Below, piece by piece: positions 18,258 to 26,681 of a DNA stretch of 64,000 nucleotides. Source of the DNA: Gammaproteobacteria bacterium (GTDB lineage: Bacteria; Pseudomonadota; Gammaproteobacteria; DSM-16500); assembly GCA_031291175.1 (NCBI GenBank), contig JARLJO010000049.1, positions 1 through 64,000 on the forward strand, read 5' to 3'. A program made the translations under genes and the position numbers. The stretch's first letter is position 1. Each line of letters begins with the position of its first letter. Under the pieces are notes generated by a model that ran no database searches, was not told where the DNA came from, and saw nothing but the letters and a program-made list of their open reading frames with translations.

Positions 18258-20015
18258 CTACATACTTTCTGGTGTAGAGACACCCAGTAACTGTAACCCA
18301 TTTGCTAGCACTTGGCGAGCGGCGTCAATCAAAGCCAACCGTGCCAGGCGTAGATTCACATCCTCAACCAAAAACTGATGTGAATTATAATAGGAGTGAA
18401 AATCGGTCGCCAAATCCCGCAAATAGTTTGTCAGTTGATGGGGCTCATACTGGGTTGCGGCTGTCACAATCACTTCTTTGTAACGCGCCAATGTGCCTAG
18501 TAAAGTCAACTCATGAGATTGCGTTAATAAGGCAAGATGTGTCAATGCTTGCGACTGGTCGTACGACATATTCTTGTCTGCTAACTGACGGAACACACTA
18601 CAAATTCTTGCATGGGCATATTGAACATAATAAACCGGGTTATCATTGGATTGCGATTTTGCTAAATCCAAATCAAAATCCACGTGTTGCTCACTGCGTC
18701 GCATAACATAAAAATACCGCGCTGCATCATTGCCGACTTCTTCTCTCAATTCTCGCAACGTGACAAATGAGCCGCTACGTGTCGACATCTGCGCTTGCTG
18801 ACCTGAACGATACAAGGTAACAAACTGCACGAGCAACACTGTCAATCTTTCAGAGGCAAACCCACTTGCTTCCAATCCTGCTTTAATCCGTGGGTAATAG
18901 CCATGATGATCAGAACCCAGAATATCGATAATGATATCAAAACCGCGTTCAAATTTATTAATATGATAGGCAAGATCATTGGCAAAGTACGTGCGCTGGC
19001 CATTGGCTCGCTGCAAAACGCGATCCTTTTCATCATTGTAATCGGTCGCACGAAACCAAAGTGCACCTTCTTGCTCATAAACTAAATTCGTTTTTTGTAA
19101 GCGCTCAATCATACGATCAACTACATCGCTATTGGCGAGTTCGCGCTCTGAAAACCATTTTTCGAATTCCACGCCAAAACCAGCCAGATCATCACGAATG
19201 TCTGCGACTATCATATCCAAGCTAAGGTTAAAGACTTTTTCATAGCTGCCTTTACCTAACAAAGTTCTCGCGCGTGCGATGACAGCATCAATGTAAATTT
19301 CTTTATCGCCGCCTTCAGGTTCATCTTTGGGTAAATCGCTAAAGAGCTGATCGGCAGCCACTGCTAATGTGTTGCCATATTTTTCTTTCAAAACAAAAGC
19401 AATATCGATGACATAGGTGCCCTTATAGGCATTCGCTGGAAAAGCGAATTTTTCTGTGCACAATTCTAAATATCGCAACCAGACACTAACGGCCAGGATA
19501 TCCATCTGACGACCCGCATCATTCACGTAATATTCACGATGAACGGAATAGCCTATGGCTTGCAGCAAATCAGAAACAATGGCGCCATAAGCAGCATGTC
19601 GGCCATGCCCCACATGCAAAGGGCCTGTGGGATTAGAAGAAACGAACTCCACTAAAACACGTTTGCCTTTGCCAACATCGGCATGACCATAGGTTTGGCC
19701 TGCTTGAATAATATCGGCGACAACACTGAAAAGCGCATCGGGCGCTAAAAAGAAATTAATAAAACCAGGGCCTGCTATCTCCACTTTTGCGACTTTGCTC
19801 GATGCTGGCAGAGCTTTCACAATCATTTCTGCGATTTCGCGCGGTTTGCGCTTTGCTTCTTTCGCTAACATCATGGCAATATTGCAGGCTAAATCGCCAT
19901 GCTGCTTATCTTTGACGTTATCAATTTGAATGCGCGGCGAATCAATGACTAAGTCACCTTGCTGCTGCAAAGTTTGTAGAGCAGCTTGAATTAAGTGTTC
20001 GATATGTTGTTTCAT
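18258..20015 (-). CDS. argS: Arginyl-tRNA synthetase
   Basis: A 585-residue class I aminoacyl-tRNA synthetase. The N-terminal tRNA-recognition domain (about 1-110) leads into SSNPTGPLHVGHGRHA with the HIGH-type signature HVGH. The KMSKS equivalent appears as MSTRSGSFVTL, the common ArgRS variant, and the C-terminal anticodon-binding helices end in LQLLGVSTPESM. Length is normal. It is the first gene of the probable argS-ftsN pair; upstream lies the 0.5 kb gap that holds the topA 3' terminator and a candidate small RNA. Confidence 0.96.
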   Translation of the reverse strand: MKQHIEHLIQAALQTLQQQGDLVIDSPRIQIDNVKDKQHGDLACNIAMMLAKEAKRKPREIAEMIVKALPASSKVAKVEIAGPGFINFFLAPDALFSVVADIIQAGQTYGHADVGKGKRVLVEFVSSNPTGPLHVGHGRHAAYGAIVSDLLQAIGYSVHREYYVNDAGRQMDILAVSVWLRYLELCTEKFAFPANAYKGTYVIDIAFVLKEKYGNTLAVAADQLFSDLPKDEPEGGDKEIYIDAVIARARTLLGKGSYEKVFNLSLDMIVADIRDDLAGFGVEFEKWFSERELANSDVVDRMIERLQKTNLVYEQEGALWFRATDYNDEKDRVLQRANGQRTYFANDLAYHINKFERGFDIIIDILGSDHHGYYPRIKAGLEASGFASERLTVLLVQFVTLYRSGQQAQMSTRSGSFVTLRELREEVGNDAARYFYVMRRSEQHVDFDLDLAKSQSNDNPVYYVQYAHARICSVFRQLADKNMSYDQSQALTHLALLTQSHELTLLGTLARYKEVIVTAATQYEPHQLTNYLRDLATDFHSYYNSHQFLVEDVNLRLARLALIDAARQVLANGLQLLGVSTPESM

Positions 20016-20129
20016 TGTTATATAAGCATCTTATTTTAGGATGAAAACTGTATTATCTCTTGTATTGAAGAAGTTGCAAGAAGAGGTTTTTAAATTCACG
20101 CTATTCACTATTATCTCACGGCCAACTTC

Positions 20130-20192
20130 AATTAAAAAATAAGAGATCTTTGGGTATTCGGCACTTAAGTGGGCACTGGACCAGAAGATCTC
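20130..20192 (-). terminator. Hairpin plus T-run downstream of topA
   Basis: Read on the minus strand, GAGATCTT (20192-20185) pairs perfectly with AAGATCTC (20150-20143), with a nested CACTTAAGTG palindrome in the loop, and TTATTTTTTAATT follows directly. It is 360 bases past the topA stop and 130 bases before argS, so it could end the topA transcript or act in a long argS leader. Confidence 0.4.
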
Positions 20193-20239
20193 ACCCTGCT
20201 ACTTCTGAAGCTAGCGTAAGCTTTTCTCCCTAATTCAGT

Positions 20240-20253
20240 TAAGAAACATCTCA
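20240..20253 (+). promoter_or_regulatory. LetA/GacA-box-like site
   Basis: TAAGAAACATCTCA matches 10 of the 12 fixed positions of the LetA site TNAGAAATTTCTNA known from upstream of Legionella rsmY and rsmZ. Only the two central-right T positions differ. It lies about 50 bases before the predicted 5' region of the candidate small RNA. Confidence 0.4.
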
Positions 20254-20287
20254 TTTAGCACAAACCAAAACGGAATAAAATTTGCAC

Positions 20288-20553
20288 AAACCTAAATAAG
20301 AAACTGATTTTTAGATGAAAATCACAAGCCGTTTTCCCGGCCGTTTTTATTAAAGCCTGTAAAGTGAATTTCAATGCATAGCGCGCCCATGCATTCAGCG
20401 CTAAACTGGTTTGGTAGTCCAGGATTGATTACTTTGTTGCAAAGTGAATTGCTTGTTTATCGCTTGATACTGAATCGAGGACAGTAAGTCTTGGCATGGA
20501 ATGCCAACTGATTAAATGAGAAGGGACGGCCTGAAACCAGACCGTCCTTTTTT
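20288..20553 (+). ncRNA. Candidate CsrA-binding small RNA (RsmY/RsmZ/CsrB-like)
   Basis: A non-coding stretch on the plus strand with a run of hairpins that place GGA in or at the edge of the loop, the known CsrA/RsmA recognition feature. They are GTAGT/ATTAC (20414-20418, 20428-20432) with AGGA in the loop; TACTG/CAGTA (20468-20472, 20482-20486) with GAGGA in the loop; and TTGGCAT/ATGCCAA (20491-20497, 20501-20507) with a bare GGA triloop. A further hairpin, AATGCAT/ATGCATT, lies near 20373-20393. A strong intrinsic terminator closes it at 20553. The 5' end is a guess based on TAAAAT at 20276-20281. No reading frame is present. It is convergent with topA. Confidence 0.55.
20524..20553 (+). 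terminator. Intrinsic terminator of the candidate small RNA
   Basis: GGACGG (20524-20529) pairs with CCGTCC (20542-20547), with an inner CTG/CAG extension and an AAAC loop, followed by six T on the plus strand. No annotated plus-strand gene precedes it, which itself implies a transcript ending here. Confidence 0.8.
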
Positions 20554-20554
20554 C

Positions 20555-22855
20555 TTACTCGGCGGCGCCTTCTTCTTTTTCATAAGCTTTGACAAAATCA
20601 CAAGGGGAATGCGGACAAACTAATTCCGTTCCACGCTTTTTCGTCGTTTTAATCGTTAGCAAAGGCCATGCACATTTTGGACAAGCTTGTGCGATAGGCT
20701 CATTCCATAAAGCATATTTGCAATCCGGGTAGCGCGCACACGAGAAAAAGATCTTTCCGTTACGTGAACGACGCTTCAAAATTTTCCCTTGATTACAATC
20801 GGGACAGTCCACACCCGTCTCTGCCGGTTTTTGCAACGACTCAAGATGCTTACAGTTGGGATAATTACTGCAACCAATAAACTTTCCGTAACGCCCCACT
20901 CGCAATTGCAGTGGTGAATTACATTTTGGACATAATCTGCCCTCAATCATTTCTGGCTGAACAGCGGTAGCCTTGTCTTCATCTAAACTACGCGTGTAAC
21001 TGCATTCAGGGTAAGCGGTACAACCAATAAAGCGACTATGCCGACCTAAACGAATAGACAACGGCTTGCCGCAGGTAGGACAGGCTTCATCCATCGCTTC
21101 TTGTGTGACGTCTTTGCGCTGGACTGTTTCTAAAATCTCATCCACTTGCAGCTTAAATGGTTTCCAAAAATGCTCAAGCAATGGCACCCATTCTTTTTCG
21201 CCACGAGAGATTTCATCCAGCTCGTCTTCGAGCTTCGCGGTAAAATCATAATCCACATACCGCGTGAAATACGTGGTAAGGAAACGATTGACGATGCGAC
21301 CCACATCCGTCGGGTAAAAACGTTTTTGGTCTAAATTAACGTATTCACGATGTTGCAAGGTATAAATAATCGCGGCATACGTTGAAGGACGACCAATACC
21401 AAATTCTTCCAGGGCTTTAATTAATGTGGCTTCAGAATAGCGCGGTGGCGGCTCTGTGAAATGTTGATTACAAATCACTTCATCCAGCGAAACCTCTTCG
21501 CCCACGGTCAGTGGCGGCAAGAGACGATCTTCATCTTGATCTACTTTTTTATCGTCTAAACCTTCCTGATAAACATGCATGAAGCCTGCATTGGCAATCA
21601 CAGAGCCATTTGCACGAAAATTATTACCTTCGCCACAAGACAAATCCACTGCAACCGTATCGATTGTCGCATGAATCATTTGGCAAGCTACTGTACGCTT
21701 CCAAATCAAATCATATAATTTGTACTGCTCAGCACTCAAATAATCCACAATGGATTCTGGAATGACCATAGCAGAGGTAGGACGAATCGCTTCATGCGCT
21801 TCTTGTGCATTCTTCGCTTTCGTCTTGTATGCTGGCGGCTCGCTCGGCAAATTTTCTTTGCCGTAACGCTCTGCGATTAATTGACGAATTTCAGCAACCG
21901 CCTCATCAGCCAGGTTAACCGAGTCGGTACGCATATAACTGATTAAACCGACAGCGCCATTGCCGATATCAATACCTTCATACAATTGCTGCGCGGTACG
22001 CATGGTGCGCTGGGCGGTAAAGCCTAACTTACGTGCGGCTTCTTGTTGCAAGGTTGAAGTTATGAAAGGTGCCGTAGGGTTACGTTTTCGCTGCTTCTTA
22101 TCTACCTTGGTAACAATCAATTTGCCATCTGCCGCTTTCACCAAGACTTTCTTGACGCTCTCGGCTTGTTTGGTAGTGATAATGGTAAATTGCTCTAATT
22201 TCTCACCCTTATAAATAGTGAGCTTCGCACCAAAGGGATGTTTTTTTGCATGTGTCTGCGCGGTAATATCCCAGTATTCTTGAGAGACAAATTTTTCAAT
22301 TTCTTCTTCGCGCTCAACAATCATGCGCAAAGCTGGGCTTTGTACTCGACCAGCAGACAAACCACGACGTATTTTACGCCACAACAAAGGCGATAGATTA
22401 AACCCTACCAAATAATCCAATGCGCGACGCGCTTGTTGCGCATTGACAAGATCCATAGAGATATCACGAGGATTATCAATCGCCGCTTGTACGGCTGTTT
22501 TAGTGATTTCGTGAAAAACCACACGCTTCACTAATTTGTTATCTAACAATTCACGGTCACGTAAAATTTCGTAAACATGCCACGAAATGGCTTCACCTTC
22601 GCGATCAGGGTCAGTCGCGAGATAGAGTGCTTGCGATTTATTCATCGCCTTTACAATGGCTGCAACGTGTTTTGCATTCTTTTCAATTAATTCATATCGC
22701 ATAGCAAAATCATGCTCAGTATCTACCGCACCTTCTTTAGGCAATAAATCGCGCACGTGGCCGTAGGAGGCCAACACCTCAAAACCAGGTCCCAAATACT
22801 TTTTAATCGTTTTGGCCTTGGCTGGGGATTCAACTATGACTAGGCTTTTCGACAT
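20555..22855 (-). CDS. topA: DNA topoisomerase I
   Basis: A 766-residue type IA topoisomerase that relaxes negative supercoils. The TOPRIM domain is at the N-terminus (SKSLVIVESPAKAKTI, then TDPDREGEAISWH), the active-site tyrosine is in ISYMRTDS (near residue 310), and four zinc-finger-like CxxC...C repeats fill the C-terminal 170 residues, the last one with CPHSPC. The length is slightly shorter than the E. coli enzyme because the extra C-terminal ribbons are absent. AAGGAAG precedes the ATG. The topA-smg-dprA order is shared with several gammaproteobacteria. Confidence 0.96.
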   Translation of the reverse strand: MSKSLVIVESPAKAKTIKKYLGPGFEVLASYGHVRDLLPKEGAVDTEHDFAMRYELIEKNAKHVAAIVKAMNKSQALYLATDPDREGEAISWHVYEILRDRELLDNKLVKRVVFHEITKTAVQAAIDNPRDISMDLVNAQQARRALDYLVGFNLSPLLWRKIRRGLSAGRVQSPALRMIVEREEEIEKFVSQEYWDITAQTHAKKHPFGAKLTIYKGEKLEQFTIITTKQAESVKKVLVKAADGKLIVTKVDKKQRKRNPTAPFITSTLQQEAARKLGFTAQRTMRTAQQLYEGIDIGNGAVGLISYMRTDSVNLADEAVAEIRQLIAERYGKENLPSEPPAYKTKAKNAQEAHEAIRPTSAMVIPESIVDYLSAEQYKLYDLIWKRTVACQMIHATIDTVAVDLSCGEGNNFRANGSVIANAGFMHVYQEGLDDKKVDQDEDRLLPPLTVGEEVSLDEVICNQHFTEPPPRYSEATLIKALEEFGIGRPSTYAAIIYTLQHREYVNLDQKRFYPTDVGRIVNRFLTTYFTRYVDYDFTAKLEDELDEISRGEKEWVPLLEHFWKPFKLQVDEILETVQRKDVTQEAMDEACPTCGKPLSIRLGRHSRFIGCTAYPECSYTRSLDEDKATAVQPEMIEGRLCPKCNSPLQLRVGRYGKFIGCSNYPNCKHLESLQKPAETGVDCPDCNQGKILKRRSRNGKIFFSCARYPDCKYALWNEPIAQACPKCAWPLLTIKTTKKRGTELVCPHSPCDFVKAYEKEEGAAE

Positions 22856-22912
22856 AGGCTTAAGTCTTCCTTAGCGAGAATACAAAAATAGATCTGGTGT
22901 CTTTCATTTTAA

Positions 22913-23380
22913 TTAATGGAGAACGTCAAATGCGTCTGAAAGAATCATATCTTGTAACAATGATAATGCTGACTTCTTATCGGGCTGACTGAACAATACC
23001 ATTAGCACGACCCATTTGATGCGCCCTAAGTCCACTTCTCTGCCATCTAGGGCCATGACTCTATCGATAACAATTTCACGCGTAATAGGATCTAAAATAC
23101 TCAGTTGTTCCAGGTATAGCAGAAAGCCTCTCCCTTCGACACCAAGCTGTTCGCATTCTTCCGGCAAAAAATGACGAATTGAGGGAGAAGCGAGCATGGG
23201 CGCTGACTCAACTGCAATTTGGAAACGATTTAAACCATCCAACCAATCCAAAGCGCATTCAATTTCATAGCGAGTAAAACCCACTTTTTCTAATTCGACT
23301 ACAATCGTTTGGTTATCCGCTTTTAACGAGATGTTGCTATCCATGTAATTTTCAAAAATAAACATTAATACTTCAAACAT
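22913..23380 (-). CDS. smg: Smg (DUF494) protein
   Basis: A 155-residue protein of the Smg family, recognised by MFEVLMFIFENY at the N-terminus, the central PSIRHFLPEECEQLGVEGRGFLLYLE and the end segment IKWVVLMVLFSQPD. Function is unsettled; genetic context beside dprA and topA is widely conserved. The frame extends 3 codons upstream to 23389, but the ATG at 23380 begins with the canonical sequence and has GGTG just before it. It is 33 bases after dprA and likely co-transcribed. Confidence 0.9.
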   Translation of the reverse strand: MFEVLMFIFENYMDSNISLKADNQTIVVELEKVGFTRYEIECALDWLDGLNRFQIAVESAPMLASPSIRHFLPEECEQLGVEGRGFLLYLEQLSILDPITREIVIDRVMALDGREVDLGRIKWVVLMVLFSQPDKKSALSLLQDMILSDAFDVLH

Positions 23381-23413
23381 AATCACCATACTATATATAG
23401 GTATTTTACTGAC

Positions 23414-24517
23414 TTAGGGGGCTGATCGCACATAGCCACCAGGCACAATTTGCACGTAACTACGTAATTCTAATGACAACAGCATGGAGGAAACTTCGGC
23501 CGCCGTCAATCCACTTCGTATCATTATTGTATCCAGCGCTGTTGCTTCATAGCCCACAGCTTGCAGCAGGTGGCTCATTTTTTGATCTAAAACAGGCATG
23601 GAAACTGGTGTTTTTTCAGTCACTTCCGGCAACAAGGCCTGGCGTAGCGCGCCTAGCTCTTCTAAGATATCTGAAGCCTTCTCTATCAGTTTAGCACCTT
23701 GTTGAATTAATTGGTGGCAACCGCGTGCCAAAGGATTGTGAATTGAGCCGGGAATGGCAAATACTTCACGTCCTTGCTCTGCGGCGAAGCGTGCCGTAAT
23801 GAGGGAACCGCTCCGTAACGCAGCCTCTACGACCAAGACACCCAGACTTAACCCACTGATTATACGATTGCGCCGTGGGAAATGGTGAGCCATTGCCAAG
23901 GTATCCGGTGGAAATTCGGATACTACCGCACCGGCCGAGATAATTTTTTCATAAAGAGCGGTATGACTTGCCGGATAAACATGATGATGACCTGTTCCCA
24001 TCACTGCAATGGTGTACCCTTTCGCAGACAGCGCCCCTTCGTGACTTGCCGCATCCACCCCCAATGCCAGACCACTGGTCACCACCAGTCCAGACTTGGA
24101 TAAATAATAGGCGAACTGCTCGGCAAGCTCTCGACCACCTGCCGTGGGATTTCGCGTTCCCACAATCGCCACTTGTGGTTTTTGCAAACATTCGACCTTG
24201 CCACGCACATAAAGCACAAGCGGAGCATCGTTTAATTCACGCAGCAACAGAGGATAATCCGAACACTCGCGCGTTAAGAGACAACAACCGGTGTTTTCTG
24301 ACCAAGCCAGATCACGATGAACCGCATCCCAATCTGGATTCTGCAACGCATGGATCTCTTTCGCGCTAAGCCCTACAGCCTGCCACTCTTGAAGAGAGGC
24401 AGTAAAAATGGATTTCATGTTACCGAAATGCGCTAGCCAGCGATAAATTTTGACAGGGCCAATGCCCGGCAAATAAAGCGCCGCTAACCAATAGGATATA
24501 TTTTTTGCGTCTTGCAT
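23414..24517 (-). CDS. dprA: DNA-processing protein DprA
   Basis: A 367-residue DprA/Smf protein that loads RecA onto incoming single-stranded DNA during natural transformation. It contains an N-terminal SAM-like region (GIGPVKIYRWLAHFG), the Rossmann core (VAIVGTRNPTAGGRELA, TSGLALGVDAASHEGAL, MGTGHHHVYPASH, FPRRNRIISGLS) and a C-terminal winged helix of about 60 residues ending GGYVRSAP. AAAGGAAAAAG precedes the ATG. An intact gene suggests competence or at least recombination capacity. It heads the leftward dprA-smg-topA set. Confidence 0.95.
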   Translation of the reverse strand: MQDAKNISYWLAALYLPGIGPVKIYRWLAHFGNMKSIFTASLQEWQAVGLSAKEIHALQNPDWDAVHRDLAWSENTGCCLLTRECSDYPLLLRELNDAPLVLYVRGKVECLQKPQVAIVGTRNPTAGGRELAEQFAYYLSKSGLVVTSGLALGVDAASHEGALSAKGYTIAVMGTGHHHVYPASHTALYEKIISAGAVVSEFPPDTLAMAHHFPRRNRIISGLSLGVLVVEAALRSGSLITARFAAEQGREVFAIPGSIHNPLARGCHQLIQQGAKLIEKASDILEELGALRQALLPEVTEKTPVSMPVLDQKMSHLLQAVGYEATALDTIMIRSGLTAAEVSSMLLSLELRSYVQIVPGGYVRSAP

Positions 24518-24695
24518 GGCTTTTTCCTTTCAATAATGAACTAAACAAATGTGAAAAATAAAAGGAGGAATGGAATGAAGGAGAGAGGATGCGCGAAGAA
24601 CAAAGACAGAGTGAAATAAACTCGCGCTATATTAGTGACACCTACGAAGGTATTCAATAGCAAAATAAGGAATTATTATTTAAATCTACTGCGGT
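24518..24695. other. Non-coding stretch upstream of dprA
   Basis: No gene or named element is visible; purine-rich sequence precedes dprA and presumably contains its promoter, which I could not locate with confidence. Confidence 0.4.
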
Positions 24696-24763
24696 GTTAA
24701 CTCAAGGAGAGCTATTTGTATTTCTACAAGAACTTCTCTCTCAGTATTTTTATTGACTTAAGA
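24696..24763. repeat. R1 element, copy d (deletion derivative)
   Basis: The left arm start GTTAACTCAAGGAGAG is joined directly to the R1 tail (CTATTTGTATTTCTACAAG, then AACTTCT and TATTTTTATTGACTTAAGA). The core and the whole right arm are missing. The retained arm bases GGAGAG are those of copy c near 57.7 kb, not of copies a or b. Confidence 0.75.
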
Positions 24764-24813
24764 CCAATAAATGTTGTTTTATTTTTGCTTAATCGTTTTA
24801 ACAAAGCATAAAA

Positions 24814-24890
24814 TGTAGGTTGGGCGCTTTTTTGCGAAATCCAACACTTCATTAAAACGTTGGGCTCCGCAAAAAACGCTCAATCCAACA
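24814..24890. repeat. R3 palindromic element
   Basis: TGTAGGTTGGGCGCTTTTTT, a CGAAATCCAACACTTCATTA segment, then AAACGTTGGGCTCCGCAAAA and an AACGCTCAATCCAAC end form an imperfect inverted repeat. Other copies lie at 25105-25148 and in the 3.1-3.3 kb gap. Confidence 0.75.
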
Positions 24891-24908
24891 ATGCTTATGG
24901 CTTAACTA

Positions 24909-25080
24909 CTCACCCCCTACGTCCCGCGGCTTGTCTGCGGGATCCAGCGAGGTACTGATTTTTTATTAAATCACGTTAGTAAAAAGCAAGGATGGTTTAG
25001 TTTAATAAGCTCATTAAATTTAGATTTTGAAAGTCCGCTCTGGATCCCGCAGACAAGCCGCGGGACGTTGGGGTGGGTGA
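24909..25080. repeat. R4 long inverted repeat
   Basis: Perfect 29-bp arms at 24919-24947 and 25040-25068 (cores GTCCCGCGGCTTGTCTGCGG and its complement, each with a GGATCCAG end) flank a 92-base AT-rich spacer. Outer flanks CACCCC and GGGGTG extend the symmetry. From memory, GTCCCGCGG/GGATCCAG palindromes are dispersed in rickettsial and other endosymbiont genomes. The spacer shows no reading frame. A non-autonomous transposable element is a reasonable reading. Confidence 0.8.
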
Positions 25081-25104
25081 GCCTTGACAACAGACCGTAG
25101 CATT

Positions 25105-25148
25105 GTAGGTTGAGCGCTTTTTTGCGAAACCCAACACTTCATTAAAAC
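25105..25148. repeat. R3 element, partial copy
   Basis: TGTAGGTTGAGCGCTTTTTT followed by GCGAAACCCAACACTTCATT repeats the first half of the 24814-24890 element with two differences. Confidence 0.75.
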
Positions 25149-25205
25149 ACTTTTTATATTTTTACTAGAACTTTTCTATCAGTATTTTTATTGGTTTAAG
25201 ACTAA
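25149..25205. repeat. R1 tail fragment, copy e
   Basis: TTTTTATATTTTTACTAGAA followed by CTTTTCTATCAGTATTTTTA and TTGGTTTAAGACT matches only the conserved tail of R1. It sits directly after an R3 fragment, making the 24.7-25.2 kb gap a patchwork of three repeat families. Confidence 0.65.
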
Positions 25206-25262
25206 CAAAAATAATGAACCTTGCTCGGAGCTATTAAGAGCTTGCTGAATGGTCAACTGCCC

Positions 25263-26552
25263 CTACTGCATGACCAAAGATTCATACATGGCTTTGGCGG
25301 CAGACAGACTATCTTCAAAATGATCTGTGTCTGCAGTATAACCCCATGTATAGAAAGCATCCCCGCTTTCATTCATTAAGACATACTGCATTTTTTTCAA
25401 AACTACGCCGTCATAGGTATACGTCACAACAAAATATTCTCCCCGAACTTTTTCAGGACTTTGTGGCAACTTAGCAGCACCTTCGCCGATAAATTTCACC
25501 TCTTTGCCCTTATCGCTGATTTGCTTTTTCAAATCATCGATAACATCTTTTGTCGTAGTGTAAATACCACCTATCTTTTTACTGCCAAGAACCTGCAAGT
25601 TAACCAGCATATTGGAACTGGGGTCTTTCTTTTCACTGAATTCAACGGTATGTGGATTGGTTTGTTGATAAACCCAGTCAGATGGATAATTGATTGAGAA
25701 CTTAAGCGCTTTACTGGTCAGCAAATTTGTTCCGTCATTGACCTTTACTGAGGAAACATCTGACGAATGATCCGTATCGCTATCTGGGTTGAGAGTGATT
25801 CCTTCTATTTTCCATTCACCGTTTTCTTTCTTTAATATAAACTGAATAGGTGTTAGAGAGCCATCTTGACTCTTCAACGTACCTTTTAATTTACCTTCAT
25901 CATTATTGAATTCACGATCAAGAAAAGAAGCGCTAACATTATTTTTGAATATGGGATGACCTTCATAAAATTTCTTATAATCATCTAGCGATGTGTCTTT
26001 GCGAAAATCGACAGAGGTATAAGCATAAGCCTTTTCTACATCACCAGCACGCAGCGCTGCCAATTGATTCTGGGCGACATCTGCTATGTTACCTAACATC
26101 ATAAAAATGACAGCCATCATTGTAGAAATGAGAATGACAAAACCAGCGAATAGTGCGCCCAGCACCAGCACCACTTTTTTTGCGGCGGAAGGATCTCTGC
26201 TGAGCAGCAGTATTTTTCCCTCTTTGTCGCTGAAGTTATTGCAAGCGATCGAAATCAAATCATATAAATACCAAAGACCGAAGCCACCGCCTGTTAAAAA
26301 CATCAGAATGCCGGTACCGATTTTACCAACATAAAAACGATGAATACCCAAGGTGCCTAAAAACAAACATAGTAAGAATGCAGTTAAACCTGATTTTTCA
26401 CTCTGCGGTGGCATCACACTACTGGTGGTTGGCGTCACTGGCGAAGCTAAGTTGAGAGAAGCTGGATTTAACGCAATACCACAGGCAGGACAAAAATGAG
26501 AATCCACATTAAGCTTAGCACCACATTTTTGACAAAAAGTAGATGGCATCAT
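25263..26552 (-). CDS. Zinc-ribbon/TM2 membrane protein with two extracytoplasmic domains
   Basis: A protein of about 429 residues with a multi-part build. Residues about 7-26 are a CxxC...CxxC zinc ribbon. About 57-108 is a TM2 domain (LCLFLGTLGIHRFYVGKIGTG). A third membrane helix lies near 128-155. A region near 160-250 resembles DUF4864 (QLAALRAGDVEKAYAYTSVDFR, FILKKENGEWKIEGI). The C-terminal 160 residues resemble a PsbP/DUF1795-like fold (FSINYPSDWVYQQ to the end). Function is unknown. Three start codons lie in a row at 26555-26547; the ATG at 26552 is chosen with GAGAGG upstream. It stands alone between repeats and gshB. Confidence 0.75.
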   Translation of the reverse strand: MMPSTFCQKCGAKLNVDSHFCPACGIALNPASLNLASPVTPTTSSVMPPQSEKSGLTAFLLCLFLGTLGIHRFYVGKIGTGILMFLTGGGFGLWYLYDLISIACNNFSDKEGKILLLSRDPSAAKKVVLVLGALFAGFVILISTMMAVIFMMLGNIADVAQNQLAALRAGDVEKAYAYTSVDFRKDTSLDDYKKFYEGHPIFKNNVSASFLDREFNNDEGKLKGTLKSQDGSLTPIQFILKKENGEWKIEGITLNPDSDTDHSSDVSSVKVNDGTNLLTSKALKFSINYPSDWVYQQTNPHTVEFSEKKDPSSNMLVNLQVLGSKKIGGIYTTTKDVIDDLKKQISDKGKEVKFIGEGAAKLPQSPEKVRGEYFVVTYTYDGVVLKKMQYVLMNESGDAFYTWGYTADTDHFEDSLSAAKAMYESLVMQ

Positions 26553-26681
26553 CACTGAACCTCTCGCTTAAGATTGTCCTCTTATCATAACCGTTTTATT
26601 GAAATTGCTGGGATTTTTTTTAAAACCCCATGAAAATCAAAAAGATGCAACACTAAGCGCCGCGATCGCACTTAGCATTAA

